Shown here in pieces: positions 1 through 6,442 of a DNA stretch of 12,164 bases (within the stretch, counting starts at the first letter, position 1; each line of letters starts with the position of its first letter). The notes beneath the pieces were generated by a model. It made no database searches and was not told where the DNA came from. It saw only the letters and a list, made by a program, of their open reading frames with translations. The position numbers and the translations under genes were made by a program. The stretch is from JBDLRH01 sp039800165 (GTDB taxonomy: Bacteria > Pseudomonadota > Gammaproteobacteria > Burkholderiales > Burkholderiaceae_C), in the NCBI GenBank assembly GCA_039800165.1, contig JBDLRH010000049.1, forward strand, positions 1 to 12,164. Reading direction: 5' to 3'.

Positions 1-154
1 CGCGAGCACCGCAGGGCAGTCGCGCAGCGACCTGCGCACCCGGGGAAGGCGAGCGGGTGCCGCAGGCGAAAAGCGCGGGCGAAAGAAATCAGCGCAGGCA
101 CACCCAAAGGGCAAGCAAAGCGACGCGCGCACCCCCCCGACGCAGCCAAGCCCG
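1..154. other. Intergenic/edge region, no gene recognised
   Basis: This stretch lies downstream of the leftward acyltransferase gene and reaches the window edge. It is GC-rich with a C7 run near 132-138. I translated the minus strand of the left end looking for the start of dapF, which often follows such acyltransferase genes, and found neither a matching N-terminus nor a CAT (ATG on the minus strand). The short plus-strand open frame that crosses it runs into the acyltransferase gene antisense, is rich in Arg and Ser, and looks like a by-product of high GC. Confidence 0.5.
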
Positions 155-1060
155 TCAGTACAGCGAAGCCTCACCCGCAGGCCGCGTCTTGAAGCGCCGG
201 TGCACCCACAGGTACTGCGCCGGGTTCTCGCGGACGCGCTCCTCAATCCATGCGTTCATGCGCCGCGCGGCAACCACGTCGTCGTCACCGGGAAAGTCGG
301 CCCACGGCTCGCAAAACCGAACGCGATAGCCCGCCCCGCCGGGCAGCATCTCGGCAATCACCGGCTGCACCAGCATGCCCAGCGACCGCGCCATGCGCGC
401 CGGCGCCAGCAGGGTGGAAGCTGGCACGCCGAAGAACGGCACGAAGGCGGCATCACGCCCGCCGAAGTCCATGTCGGGCAAGTTGAAAAAGCCTGAACCC
501 TGACGCACCGCCCGCACCAGCGGCAACGCGCGTTCGCTGCGGGCAAAGATGTCGGACTGTCCGAACCGCAGCCGCCCCTGGCGCATCGCGGCGTCGAACA
601 CCGGGTTGCTCTGCGCCTGGTAGATCGATGCCAGCCGGCGGCGCTGGAACAACTGAACCGCCGCGCCCGCCACGTCCAGCGCCACGAAGTGCGGCACCAG
701 CCACATCACCGGCTGCGTGCTGCGCTCGGCCAGACCCACATCGCCTTCCACGTGGATCAGCTGTCGCAGCCGCTCGTTCGATGCGTGCCACAGCAGCCCG
801 CGCTCGAGCAGGCTGCGCGCCAGCCAGCGAAAGTGCTCGCGCACGATGCGCTCGCGCTCGGTGCTGGTCAGTTCGGGCAGGCACAGCTCCAGGTTGCGCC
901 GCGCGATGCGCCTGCGGCTGCGCGCAAGCCGGTACAGCAGCGCGCCGAACGCGGCGCCAAGCGCCGCCTGCCACGCCAGCGGCAGCGCCTGCACAAGCCG
1001 CAGCACCGCCAGCAGCACGCGGGCCCCGGCGCGCCCGAGCGGGCTTGCGCGGTCGCTCAC
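155..1060 (-). CDS. LpxL/HtrB-family lipid A-type acyltransferase (second of tandem pair)
   Basis: Predicted inner-membrane-associated acyltransferase of 301 residues that would transfer a fatty acyl chain from acyl-ACP to a lipid A precursor. The family catalytic motif HX4D/E is present as HFVALD (H124, D129). The substrate-side block follows near residues 194-217 (PDMDFGG then FVPFFGVPASTL). Its length is close to the roughly 300 residues usual for LpxL/LpxM. The start chosen is GTG at 1060, because its GTGA overlaps the TGA stop of the upstream paralogue by 4 bases, a typical translational-coupling arrangement. The frame is open further upstream, but that part lies inside the paralogue. 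The N-terminus (residues 11-45) is hydrophobic and then basic, as expected for a membrane-anchored family member. It probably forms an operon with the gene upstream. Which acyl chain or position it modifies cannot be read from the sequence. It could also act on another lipid such as ornithine lipid. Confidence 0.9.
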   Translation of the reverse strand: MSDRASPLGRAGARVLLAVLRLVQALPLAWQAALGAAFGALLYRLARSRRRIARRNLELCLPELTSTERERIVREHFRWLARSLLERGLLWHASNERLRQLIHVEGDVGLAERSTQPVMWLVPHFVALDVAGAAVQLFQRRRLASIYQAQSNPVFDAAMRQGRLRFGQSDIFARSERALPLVRAVRQGSGFFNLPDMDFGGRDAAFVPFFGVPASTLLAPARMARSLGMLVQPVIAEMLPGGAGYRVRFCEPWADFPGDDDVVAARRMNAWIEERVRENPAQYLWVHRRFKTRPAGEASLY

Positions 1061-1944
1061 GCGCCGTCTCCAGCGGCGCGCGGCGCCCAGCGCTGCGGCT
1101 GCTTGTAGCGAAAGTAGCCCCACAGGTACTGGCCGGGCCGCTGCGCAATCAGGCGCTCCATCGCTTGGTTGATTGCCGTGGCGCTGGCCTGCTGCAGCGC
1201 CTCGTCGCTGTCGGCATGCTGCGGCAAGGGGGGCGCCATCGGCGCGACGCGCAGCACATAGCCGGCTGCGCCAGGCAGCCGCTCGGCCCACACCACGATC
1301 AACGCGGCACCGGTCTGCTGCACCAGTCGCGCGGCCAGCGTCATGGTGTAGGCGGGCTGCCCGAAGAACGGGGCCCACACGCCCATGCCCTCGGGCGGTA
1401 CCTGATCGGGCAGCAGGCCAACCGCCTGGCCGTCCCTCAGGCTGCGGATCATCTGCCGAACGCCCGCCATCGAGGCAGGTACGGTCACCAGCCCGGGGCG
1501 ATCGCGTGCGGTGCGCTGCATCTCACGCAGCCAGGCCTGATGCGCCGGGCGGTACATCGCCGTCAGCGCCACGCGCATGCCGTAGCGCTCGGCAAAGGCC
1601 TGCGCGGTCACTTCGAAGCAACCCAGATGGGGCGTCAGCAGCACGAGGCCGCGGCCAGCCGCGATGGCGTCGTCGATCACCTGCTCGCCCTGCCACTGCA
1701 CCAGCGCGCCCAGCGGCCGGGAGGCAGGCCGCAGCCACAGCCAGGGCAGTTCGGCCACCATGCGGCCGGCCTCGCGCACCGCCTCATGCCGCACCGCAAG
1801 CCCGTAGCCGGCGGCGGCCACCTGGGTGCGCAGCCGCTTGCGGTAGCGCGGCGACAGCAGGTAGGCCAGCCAGCCCAGCAGCGCGCCCCACGCGTGCAGC
1901 GTGGTCAGGGGGCGCCTGGCAAGCCAGCGCATCAGCGATTGCAT
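1057..1944 (-). CDS. lpxL: LpxL/HtrB-family lipid A lauroyl-type acyltransferase (first of tandem pair)
   Basis: Predicted Kdo2-lipid A late acyltransferase of 295 residues. The catalytic motif HX4E is visible as HLGCFE (H106, E111), preceded by LLTP. Typical family blocks follow: LLPDQVPPEGMGVW near 177-190, APFFGQPAYT at 191-200, and the C-terminal RPGQYLWGYFRYK near 269-281. The N-terminal 35 residues are hydrophobic and lead into a basic stretch (RYRKRLRT), which fits a membrane anchor. It shares the overall plan of the downstream gene but uses Glu instead of Asp in the motif, so the two are diverged paralogues rather than a recent duplication. The start is ATG at 1944. There is no obvious Shine-Dalgarno sequence, and an ATG four codons later is possible. 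It is transcribed divergently from metK across a 151-base gap. Confidence 0.92.
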   Translation of the reverse strand: MQSLMRWLARRPLTTLHAWGALLGWLAYLLSPRYRKRLRTQVAAAGYGLAVRHEAVREAGRMVAELPWLWLRPASRPLGALVQWQGEQVIDDAIAAGRGLVLLTPHLGCFEVTAQAFAERYGMRVALTAMYRPAHQAWLREMQRTARDRPGLVTVPASMAGVRQMIRSLRDGQAVGLLPDQVPPEGMGVWAPFFGQPAYTMTLAARLVQQTGAALIVVWAERLPGAAGYVLRVAPMAPPLPQHADSDEALQQASATAINQAMERLIAQRPGQYLWGYFRYKQPQRWAPRAAGDGA

Positions 1945-1946
1945 GC

Positions 1947-1952
1947 TACAGT
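1947..1952 (+). promoter_or_regulatory. Possible extended -10 promoter element for metK
   Basis: TACAGT at 1947-1952 is preceded by TG at 1944-1945, giving TGC-TACAGT, an extended -10 arrangement (four of six matches to TATAAT). No convincing -35 box is found 16-18 bases upstream. If it is used, transcription would start near 1959 and leave a metK leader of about 137 bases. The call rests on pattern only, and the element overlaps the acyltransferase start codon. Confidence 0.3.
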
Positions 1953-1997
1953 TTTGGATTCAATCGCCGAGTTAAAGGACAACTTGCGGGGCGATGT

Positions 1998-2013
1998 GCG
2001 ACAGGCCTGTCGC
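1998..2013. repeat. 16-bp perfect palindrome in the lpxL-metK divergent gap
   Basis: The sequence GCGACAGGCCTGTCGC is a perfect inverted repeat with 8-base arms and no spacer, centred between 2005 and 2006. It lies about 54 bases from the acyltransferase start and about 82 bases from the metK start. Its form and position suit a dimeric regulator's binding site, or a short RNA stem if transcribed. I recognise no specific regulator for it. Confidence 0.5.
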
Positions 2014-2041
2014 GCGAAATGCCGCTAAAGCGTTCGCCGCC

Positions 2042-2086
2042 CTCCTCAGTTGAACCGGCGACGCAGGGTTCAACCATCGACAGGAG
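2042..2086 (+). promoter_or_regulatory. metK leader hairpin with anti-Shine-Dalgarno pairing
   Basis: GTTGAACC (2049-2056) and GGTTCAAC (2067-2074) form a perfect 8-bp stem with a 10-base loop. Outside it, CTCCT (2042-2046) is the exact complement of the metK ribosome-binding site AGGAG (2082-2086). Both pairings nest, separated by a 2/7-base internal loop, so one fold would bury the ribosome-binding site. I see no match to the SAM-II or SAH riboswitch consensus features I remember, so a ligand is not assigned. The pairing is visible in the sequence; a regulatory role is inference. Confidence 0.4.
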
Positions 2087-2095
2087 TGTATTGAA

Positions 2096-3280
2096 GTGGC
2101 GAACGACTATCTCTTCACCTCGGAATCCGTCTCGGAGGGTCACCCGGACAAGGTGGCCGACCAGATCTCGGACGCGATCCTTGACGCGATCTTCACCCAG
2201 GACCCGCGCAGCCGCGTGGCCGCCGAGACGCTGACCAACACCGGCCTGGTGGTGCTGGCCGGCGAGATCACGACCAACGCGCATGTGGACTACATCCAGG
2301 TGGCGCGCGACACCATCAAGCGCATCGGCTACGACAACACCGACTACGGCATCGACTACAAGGGCTGCGCGGTCATGGTCTGCTACGACAAGCAGTCCAA
2401 CGACATCGCGCAGGGCGTCGACCATGCGTCGGACGACCACCTGAACACCGGCGCCGGCGACCAGGGCCTGATGTTTGGCTACGCCTGCGACGAGACGCCC
2501 GACCTGATGCCCGCGGCCATCTACTACGCGCACCGGCTGGTGGAGCGCCAGGCCCAGTTGCGCAAGGACGGCCGCCTGCCCTTCCTGCGCCCCGACGCCA
2601 AGAGCCAGGTCACGTTGCGCTACGTGGACGGCAAGCCGCACAGCATCGACACCGTGGTGCTGTCCACCCAGCACAGCCCCGACCAGAGCGAGACCGCCAC
2701 CAAGCTCAAGGACAGCTTCTACGAGGCGGTGCGCGAGGAAATCATCAAGCCGGTGCTGCCCAAGGAGTGGCTGACCCAGGACACCAAGTACCTGATCAAC
2801 CCGACCGGCCGCTTCGTGATTGGCGGCCCGCAGGGCGACTGCGGCCTGACCGGCCGCAAGATCATCGTCGACACCTATGGTGGCGCCTGCCCGCACGGCG
2901 GTGGCGCCTTCAGCGGCAAGGACCCGTCCAAGGTCGACCGCTCGGCCGCCTACGCCGCGCGCTATGTGGCCAAGAACGTGGTCGCCGCAGGTCTTGCCAA
3001 GCAGTGCCAGATCCAGGTGGCCTACGCGATCGGCGTGGCGCGCCCGATGAACGTGACCGTCTACACCGAGGGCACTGGCGTGATCCCGGACGAGAAGATC
3101 GCCGAGTTGGTCAACAAGCACTTCGACCTGCGTCCGAAGGGCATCATCCAGATGCTCGACCTGCTGCGCCCGATCTACAGCAAGACCGCCGCCTACGGCC
3201 ACTTCGGCCGCGACGAGCCCGAGTTCACCTGGGAGCGGACGGACAAGGCCGCGGCGCTGCGGAACGCAGCGGGCCTGTAA
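2096..3280 (+). CDS. metK: S-adenosylmethionine synthetase (methionine adenosyltransferase)
   Basis: Cytosolic enzyme that makes S-adenosylmethionine from ATP and L-methionine, releasing phosphate and pyrophosphate. The 394-residue product has the bacterial MetK hallmarks: the N-terminal SEGHPDKVADQISDAILD block (residues 13-30), signature 1 GAGDQGLMFGYA (119-130), and signature 2 GGGAFSGKDPSKVDRS (268-283) with its glycine-rich phosphate-binding loop. Its length is typical for the family (about 380-400). The start is GTG at 2096, supported by AGGAG at 2082-2086 with nine bases of spacing; the second codon opens the usual ANDYLFTSESVSEGHP N-terminus. The gene stands alone, divergent from the acyltransferases and convergent with the SulP gene. 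A possible RBS-pairing structure lies in its leader. Confidence 0.98.
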   Translation: MANDYLFTSESVSEGHPDKVADQISDAILDAIFTQDPRSRVAAETLTNTGLVVLAGEITTNAHVDYIQVARDTIKRIGYDNTDYGIDYKGCAVMVCYDKQSNDIAQGVDHASDDHLNTGAGDQGLMFGYACDETPDLMPAAIYYAHRLVERQAQLRKDGRLPFLRPDAKSQVTLRYVDGKPHSIDTVVLSTQHSPDQSETATKLKDSFYEAVREEIIKPVLPKEWLTQDTKYLINPTGRFVIGGPQGDCGLTGRKIIVDTYGGACPHGGGAFSGKDPSKVDRSAAYAARYVAKNVVAAGLAKQCQIQVAYAIGVARPMNVTVYTEGTGVIPDEKIAELVNKHFDLRPKGIIQMLDLLRPIYSKTAAYGHFGRDEPEFTWERTDKAAALRNAAGL

Positions 3281-3324
3281 GGCCTAAGGGTCGGCCAAGC
3301 CGGCCTGCAAAGGCCAGCGACCGC
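3281..3324. other. Convergent gap between metK and sulP with GGCC-rich inverted repeats
   Basis: This 44-base gap separates two convergent stop codons. Several short GC stems can form here or just before it, for example GGCCT-GTA-AGGCC across the metK stop codon and CGGC-CAA-GCCG downstream. None is followed by a T run in either direction, so an intrinsic terminator cannot be called. Rho-dependent termination or a weak bidirectional hairpin are both possible. Confidence 0.35.
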
Positions 3325-5106
3325 TTACCCCCGCAACACCTGCGGCGCCAGCGCCTGCACCGCCTGGTAGTGGGTCAGGAACACCCGGCCCCCGTGCGCC
3401 TGCAGCTCGCGCAAAAAATCGGTAGCGTTCAGCCGGTCCATCACCGGGCCCTTGACCTCTGACAGATGCAGCTGAACACCGGCTGCGCGCAGTCGGTGGT
3501 CGATCGCCTCCAGGCTTTCGAGCGCGCTGGCGTCGATGTCATTCACCGCCGAGCACTGCAGCACCACATGCCGCAGCGCCGATTGCTCCGCCACCGCCTC
3601 GTTGATGCGGTCTTCCAGATAGCGGGCGTTGGCGAAGTACAGGCTTTCGTCCACCCGCAGACCCAGCAGCGTGTCGCAGGTGCGCACCGGGTGCCGCAGC
3701 ACGTTGCGAAAGTGCTCGGTGCCCGGCACCCAGCCGACCGTGGCGATATGCGGGCGGCTGCTGCGGTACAGGTACAGCGCAAGCGACACCGCGACACCGG
3801 CCACCAACCCCTGTTCCACGCCCAGCGCCAGCGTGGCGGCGATGGTGACCACCGCAGCGGTGAAGTCGCTGCGCGAGTAGGCCCAGGTGCGGCGCAGCAG
3901 CCCCGTGTCCACCAGCGACAGCACCGCCACCACGATGGTCGCGGCCAGCACCGCCTGCGGCAGGTAGTACAGCCACGGCGTCAGCAACAGGGACGCGACC
4001 AGCAGGCCGCCTGCGGTGAAGATGCCGGCCAGCTGCGTCTGAGCGCCGGCGTCAAAGTTCACCACCGATCGCGCAAAGCCCCCGGTGACCGGAAAGCCGC
4101 CGCTGAAGGCCGCCGACAGGTTGCTCGCGCCGAGCGCCACCAGTTCGCGATCCGGCTCGATGCGCTGACGCCGCCGTGCGGCCAGCGTCTGCCCCACCGA
4201 GACCGATTCGACAAAGCCCACCACGCTGATCAAGAGCGCCGGCAGCGCCAGTTCGCGCCACAGTGTCAAGTCCATCGGCGGCAGCGTGACCGGCGGCAGT
4301 CCCTGCGGAATGGTGCCCACCACCCGCAGCCCCTGCGCCTTCCAGTCCAGCGATGCGGCCAGCGCTGTCGTGATGGCCATCGCCAACACGGGCGCCGCCT
4401 TGGACGCGATGTCGGCCAGCCGCGGCCGCACACCGCGCGCAACCAGCATCGGCTTGAGCCGGCTGCGCGCAAAGAACAGGAAGGCCACCGATGCAGCACC
4501 CACTGCGAGCGTAAGCACGTGGGTATCAGGCAAGGCACGCGCGATGGCGGCCAGCAGTTCCACCAGCGTGTGGCCGTCCGCGCGGATGCCCAGCAGCGTC
4601 TTGAGCTGGCTGGCTGCGATCAACACCGCGGATGCGGTGATGAAGCCGCTGACCACCGGGTGGCTCAGGAAGTTGGCGAGAAAGCCCAGCCGCAGAAACC
4701 CCATCGCCAGCAGCATCGCGCCGGACAGCAGCGCAAGGGCCAGCGCCGCCCCCGCGTAGGCGGCCGAGCCGGGTTCCACGCCCGGCAGGTTCAGCTGCGA
4801 GATGGCGGCTGCCGTCATCAGCGACACCACCGCCACCGGGCCGACCGCCAGCACCCGGCTGCTGCCCAGCAGCGCGTACACCAGCAGCGGCGCCACGCTG
4901 GCGTACAGGCCCGCCTGCGGCGGCAGGCCGGCCAGCATCGCGTAGGCCAGGCTCTGCGGAATCAGCATCACCGTGACGATGGCCGCAGCCACCGCGTCAC
5001 TGGTGAACGTGTCGCGGCTGTAGCCGCGCAGGCTGTCGCGAAACGATGCCAATGGAACCAAGGCCGCCAATAAAGCCAGGGGAGCCGGCAGGGGCGGCGA
5101 ACTCAG
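3325..5106 (-). CDS. SulP-family inorganic anion transporter with STAS domain
   Basis: Predicted inner-membrane anion transporter (sulfate, bicarbonate or related anions) of about 593 residues from the start used here. The SulP signature PQSLAYAMLAGLPPQAGLYAS is at residues 50-70, many hydrophobic helices run to about residue 450, and the transport-core motif GGFPVTGGFARSVVN is at 336-350. A cytoplasmic STAS domain occupies about 480-585, with DIDASALESL at 523-532. The start is uncertain. The frame has an ATG at 5244, but that lies 142 bases inside the upstream gene. I set it at CTG 5106, whose CTGA overlaps the upstream TGA stop; TTG codons at 5070, 5061 and 5052 are alternatives, and none has a clear ribosome-binding site. 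It is the last gene of the bigR-led operon, which suggests moving sulfite, sulfate or thiosulfate during sulfide stress. The substrate is inference. Confidence 0.88.
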   Translation of the reverse strand: MSSPPLPAPLALLAALVPLASFRDSLRGYSRDTFTSDAVAAAIVTVMLIPQSLAYAMLAGLPPQAGLYASVAPLLVYALLGSSRVLAVGPVAVVSLMTAAAISQLNLPGVEPGSAAYAGAALALALLSGAMLLAMGFLRLGFLANFLSHPVVSGFITASAVLIAASQLKTLLGIRADGHTLVELLAAIARALPDTHVLTLAVGAASVAFLFFARSRLKPMLVARGVRPRLADIASKAAPVLAMAITTALAASLDWKAQGLRVVGTIPQGLPPVTLPPMDLTLWRELALPALLISVVGFVESVSVGQTLAARRRQRIEPDRELVALGASNLSAAFSGGFPVTGGFARSVVNFDAGAQTQLAGIFTAGGLLVASLLLTPWLYYLPQAVLAATIVVAVLSLVDTGLLRRTWAYSRSDFTAAVVTIAATLALGVEQGLVAGVAVSLALYLYRSSRPHIATVGWVPGTEHFRNVLRHPVRTCDTLLGLRVDESLYFANARYLEDRINEAVAEQSALRHVVLQCSAVNDIDASALESLEAIDHRLRAAGVQLHLSEVKGPVMDRLNATDFLRELQAHGGRVFLTHYQAVQALAPQVLRG

Positions 5107-5561
5107 CGCGCAGCCGCTGCAGCCGGTGGCGTGCCGCGGCGCTCGCCCAGCTCGAACAGGAACATGCCCGCCACCATGGCGGCGACGAAAGCCAGCGCCT
5201 TCGGCTCGCCGGCGGCCATGCTCACCAGGCCGGGGCCGGGGCAAAAGCCCGCCAGGCCCCAGCCGGCGCCAAACACCAGGCTGCCGATCACGAGGCGGCG
5301 GTCGATGTCGTTGCGCTGGGGCAGATGGAACGCACCGCCCAGAAAGGTGGTGGCACGCTTACGCGCCAACCAGAAGGCGAACACGCCCACCAGGATGGCG
5401 CCGCCCATCACGAAGGCAAGCGAGGGGTCCCACTTGCCAAAGAGGTCCAGAAAGCCGATCACCTTGGCCGGATCGGTCATGCCGGCGAGGATCAGGCCCA
5501 GGCCGAAGACCAGGCCGACCAGAAATTCAGAGAGTCGATGCTCGATTGCGCGCTGGCTCAT
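5103..5561 (-). CDS. YeeE/YedE-type membrane protein, DUF6691-like half (PmpB-like)
   Basis: Small membrane protein of 152 residues, half the size of full YeeE/YedE transporters. It has about four hydrophobic segments (roughly 11-27, 47-66, 88-107 and 121-136). Its family block GLILAGMTDPAKVIGFLDLF sits at 22-41, and GFCPGPGLVS at 105-114 carries a conserved cysteine (C107). In the full-length thiosulfate importer YeeE/TsuA, such conserved cysteines line the substrate path. Split pairs of this kind occur in BigR-controlled operons of Xylella and Agrobacterium. The start is ATG at 5561 with AAGGAG (plus-strand 5569-5574) seven bases away. The frame opens further upstream, but that part translates to Arg/Trp-rich sequence and overlaps the preceding gene. 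It probably works with the 143-residue partner upstream as a sulfur-compound transporter. The last residues are an Ala/Arg tail. Confidence 0.88.
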   Translation of the reverse strand: MSQRAIEHRLSEFLVGLVFGLGLILAGMTDPAKVIGFLDLFGKWDPSLAFVMGGAILVGVFAFWLARKRATTFLGGAFHLPQRNDIDRRLVIGSLVFGAGWGLAGFCPGPGLVSMAAGEPKALAFVAAMVAGMFLFELGERRGTPPAAAAAR

Positions 5562-5616
5562 GTCAGTGCTCCTTGTGTGATGTGTGGGTGACGGGGCGGG
5601 GGGTGAAGGGGCGCGA
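5562..5616. other. Intergenic gap with four G-runs on the plus strand
   Basis: This 55-base gap lies between the two YeeE-type genes. Outside the ribosome-binding site of the downstream gene it is G-rich on the plus strand: G3 at 5586, G4 at 5593, G6 at 5598 and G4 at 5608, all separated by loops of one to four bases. That fits a G-quadruplex motif on the template strand of the operon. No promoter or terminator is evident. Confidence 0.4.
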
Positions 5617-6048
5617 TCAGCCCAGCAGATGCCGCACCAGGTACACCGTGGCGAAGCCGGTGCCCATGAAGGCCAGCGTGGCCACCAGCGAGCGCGGCGA
5701 CAGGCGCGACAGGCCGCACACGCCATGGCCGCTGGTGCAACCCGAGCCGTAGCGCGTGCCCCAGCCCACCAGCAGGCCGGCGGCGATCACCATGCCCCAG
5801 GTGGCATCGATGCGCGCAGTGCTGGGGCCAGCGAGTGCCGCGTACAGCAGCGGCGCGGCGAACATGCCCAGCAGGAAGCTGATGCGCCAGGCGCTATCGC
5901 CCGCCTTGGGCCGCAGCAGGCCACCCAGGATGCCGCTGATGCCAAGGATGCGCCCGTTCACCAGAACGAACAGCGACGATGCAATGCCCAGCAGGATGCC
6001 GCCTGCCAGCGACGCCCAGGGTGTGAAGTTCTGCCAATCGATCAGCAT
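5617..6048 (-). CDS. YeeE/YedE-family membrane protein (PmpA-like half)
   Basis: Membrane protein of 143 residues with about four hydrophobic segments (roughly 12-30, 56-73, 84-97 and 121-139). It carries the hallmark YeeE/YedE block near residues 95-120: GWGTRYGSGCTSGHGVCGLS, with C104 and C111, followed by RLSPRSLVAT. In the YeeE family, conserved cysteines of such motifs bind thiosulfate or another sulfur species. This half-size protein is expected to pair with the DUF6691-like protein encoded downstream. The start ATG at 6048 has AAGGAG (plus-strand 6057-6062) eight bases upstream and overlaps the stop of the repressor gene by seven bases, so the two are likely translationally coupled. 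An upstream in-frame start at 6075 lies inside the repressor gene and is less likely. The substrate is not proven. Confidence 0.9.
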   Translation of the reverse strand: MLIDWQNFTPWASLAGGILLGIASSLFVLVNGRILGISGILGGLLRPKAGDSAWRISFLLGMFAAPLLYAALAGPSTARIDATWGMVIAAGLLVGWGTRYGSGCTSGHGVCGLSRLSPRSLVATLAFMGTGFATVYLVRHLLG

Positions 6049-6377
6049 GACGGGTTCTCCTTGTCGTTGCCACAAAACTGCTGGTACAGCACGCCCATCA
6101 CGGCCAGGGCCGGGCCGCTGCGGATGCTGTAGTGAATGTTCTTGCCCTCGCGCCGGGTGTCCACCAGGCCTTCGTCGCGCAGCACCGCGAGCTGCTGCGA
6201 CAGCGTCGGCTGCATGATGCCCACCAGTTCCTCGAGTTCACCCACCCGTTTTTCACCTTGCATGAGCTGACACAGCAGCAGCAGGCGGTCGGGGTTGGAC
6301 AGTGCCTTCATCAGGCGGCAGGCGTCTTGCGCCGAGCGCCGCACGCTCTCCAGATCCATCGTGGCGGTGGCCTCCAT
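6042..6377 (-). CDS. bigR: BigR/SqrR-type ArsR-family transcriptional repressor
   Basis: Winged-helix repressor of 111 residues. The ArsR fold is visible: LMKALSNPDRLLLLCQL at 22-38, the recognition-helix region QPTLSQQLAVLRDEGLV at 56-72, and the wing TRREGKNIHYSI at 74-85. Cysteines lie at 20, 36, 102 and 111. C36 and C102 are 66 residues apart, the same spacing as the C42/C108 redox pair described for Xylella BigR, and they sit in equivalent contexts (LLLLCQL and YQQFCG). This supports persulfide or sulfide sensing by forming a disulfide or polysulfide bridge that releases DNA. It lacks the metal-binding ELCVCDL-type motif of metal sensors. The start ATG at 6377 has a good AGGAAGG site five bases away. 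It heads the leftward operon and is divergent from the persulfide dioxygenase gene, which it probably represses along with itself. Confidence 0.92.
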   Translation of the reverse strand: MEATATMDLESVRRSAQDACRLMKALSNPDRLLLLCQLMQGEKRVGELEELVGIMQPTLSQQLAVLRDEGLVDTRREGKNIHYSIRSGPALAVMGVLYQQFCGNDKENPSC

Positions 6378-6407
6378 GGCAGCCTTCCTTTCGCTTTCGA
6401 TGGAAAT

Positions 6408-6436
6408 AGTATATTGACTTATAGTTTGTTTGTCAA
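6408..6436 (-). promoter_or_regulatory. Near-consensus sigma70 promoter for the bigR operon
   Basis: On the minus strand, TTGACA (plus-strand 6431-6436, a perfect -35) is followed by exactly 17 bases and then TATACT (6408-6413, five of six matches to TATAAT). Transcription should start around 6400, leaving a short leader of about 20-25 bases before the repressor ATG at 6377. A promoter this strong normally needs a repressor, and the operator palindrome covers it. Confidence 0.75.
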
Positions 6437-6442
6437 TAAACT
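6414..6442 (+). promoter_or_regulatory. Sigma70 promoter for the persulfide dioxygenase gene
   Basis: TTGACT (6414-6419, five of six) is followed by 17 bases and TAAACT (6437-6442, four of six). It is interleaved with the leftward promoter: each -10 box abuts the other promoter's -35 box. RNA polymerase therefore probably cannot occupy both at once. Transcription would start near 6449, about 30 bases before the ATG at 6479. Confidence 0.6.

Noticed and set aside
1..154. Start of dapF downstream of the acyltransferases
   Set aside because: No DapF N-terminus or start codon is found on the minus strand before the window edge.
1945..2095. Known SAM or SAH riboswitch upstream of metK
   Set aside because: Short pieces such as GCTAAA recall SAM-II, but the required pseudoknot context is not visible and the SAH-type GAGGAGCGCTGC block is absent. 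Only an unassigned RBS-pairing structure is reported. A covariance-model scan would settle it.
1946..3202. Long minus-strand open frame of about 418 codons covering metK
   Set aside because: It lies antisense to a certain metK. Its translation is Val/Leu/Gly/His-rich low-information sequence typical of antisense frames in high-GC genes.
3271..3320. Intrinsic terminator between metK and the SulP gene
   Set aside because: GC stems exist but no T run follows in either direction, so it is listed only as a repeat-rich gap.
3466..5073. Plus-strand open frame of about 535 codons
   Set aside because: It is antisense to the SulP transporter. Its Gln/His/Arg-rich translation has no domain.
5562..5726. 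N-terminal extension of the DUF6691-like protein to 207 residues
   Set aside because: The extension is Arg/Trp/Pro-rich, overlaps the preceding gene, and is made unnecessary by the good AAGGAG site at the ATG at 5561.
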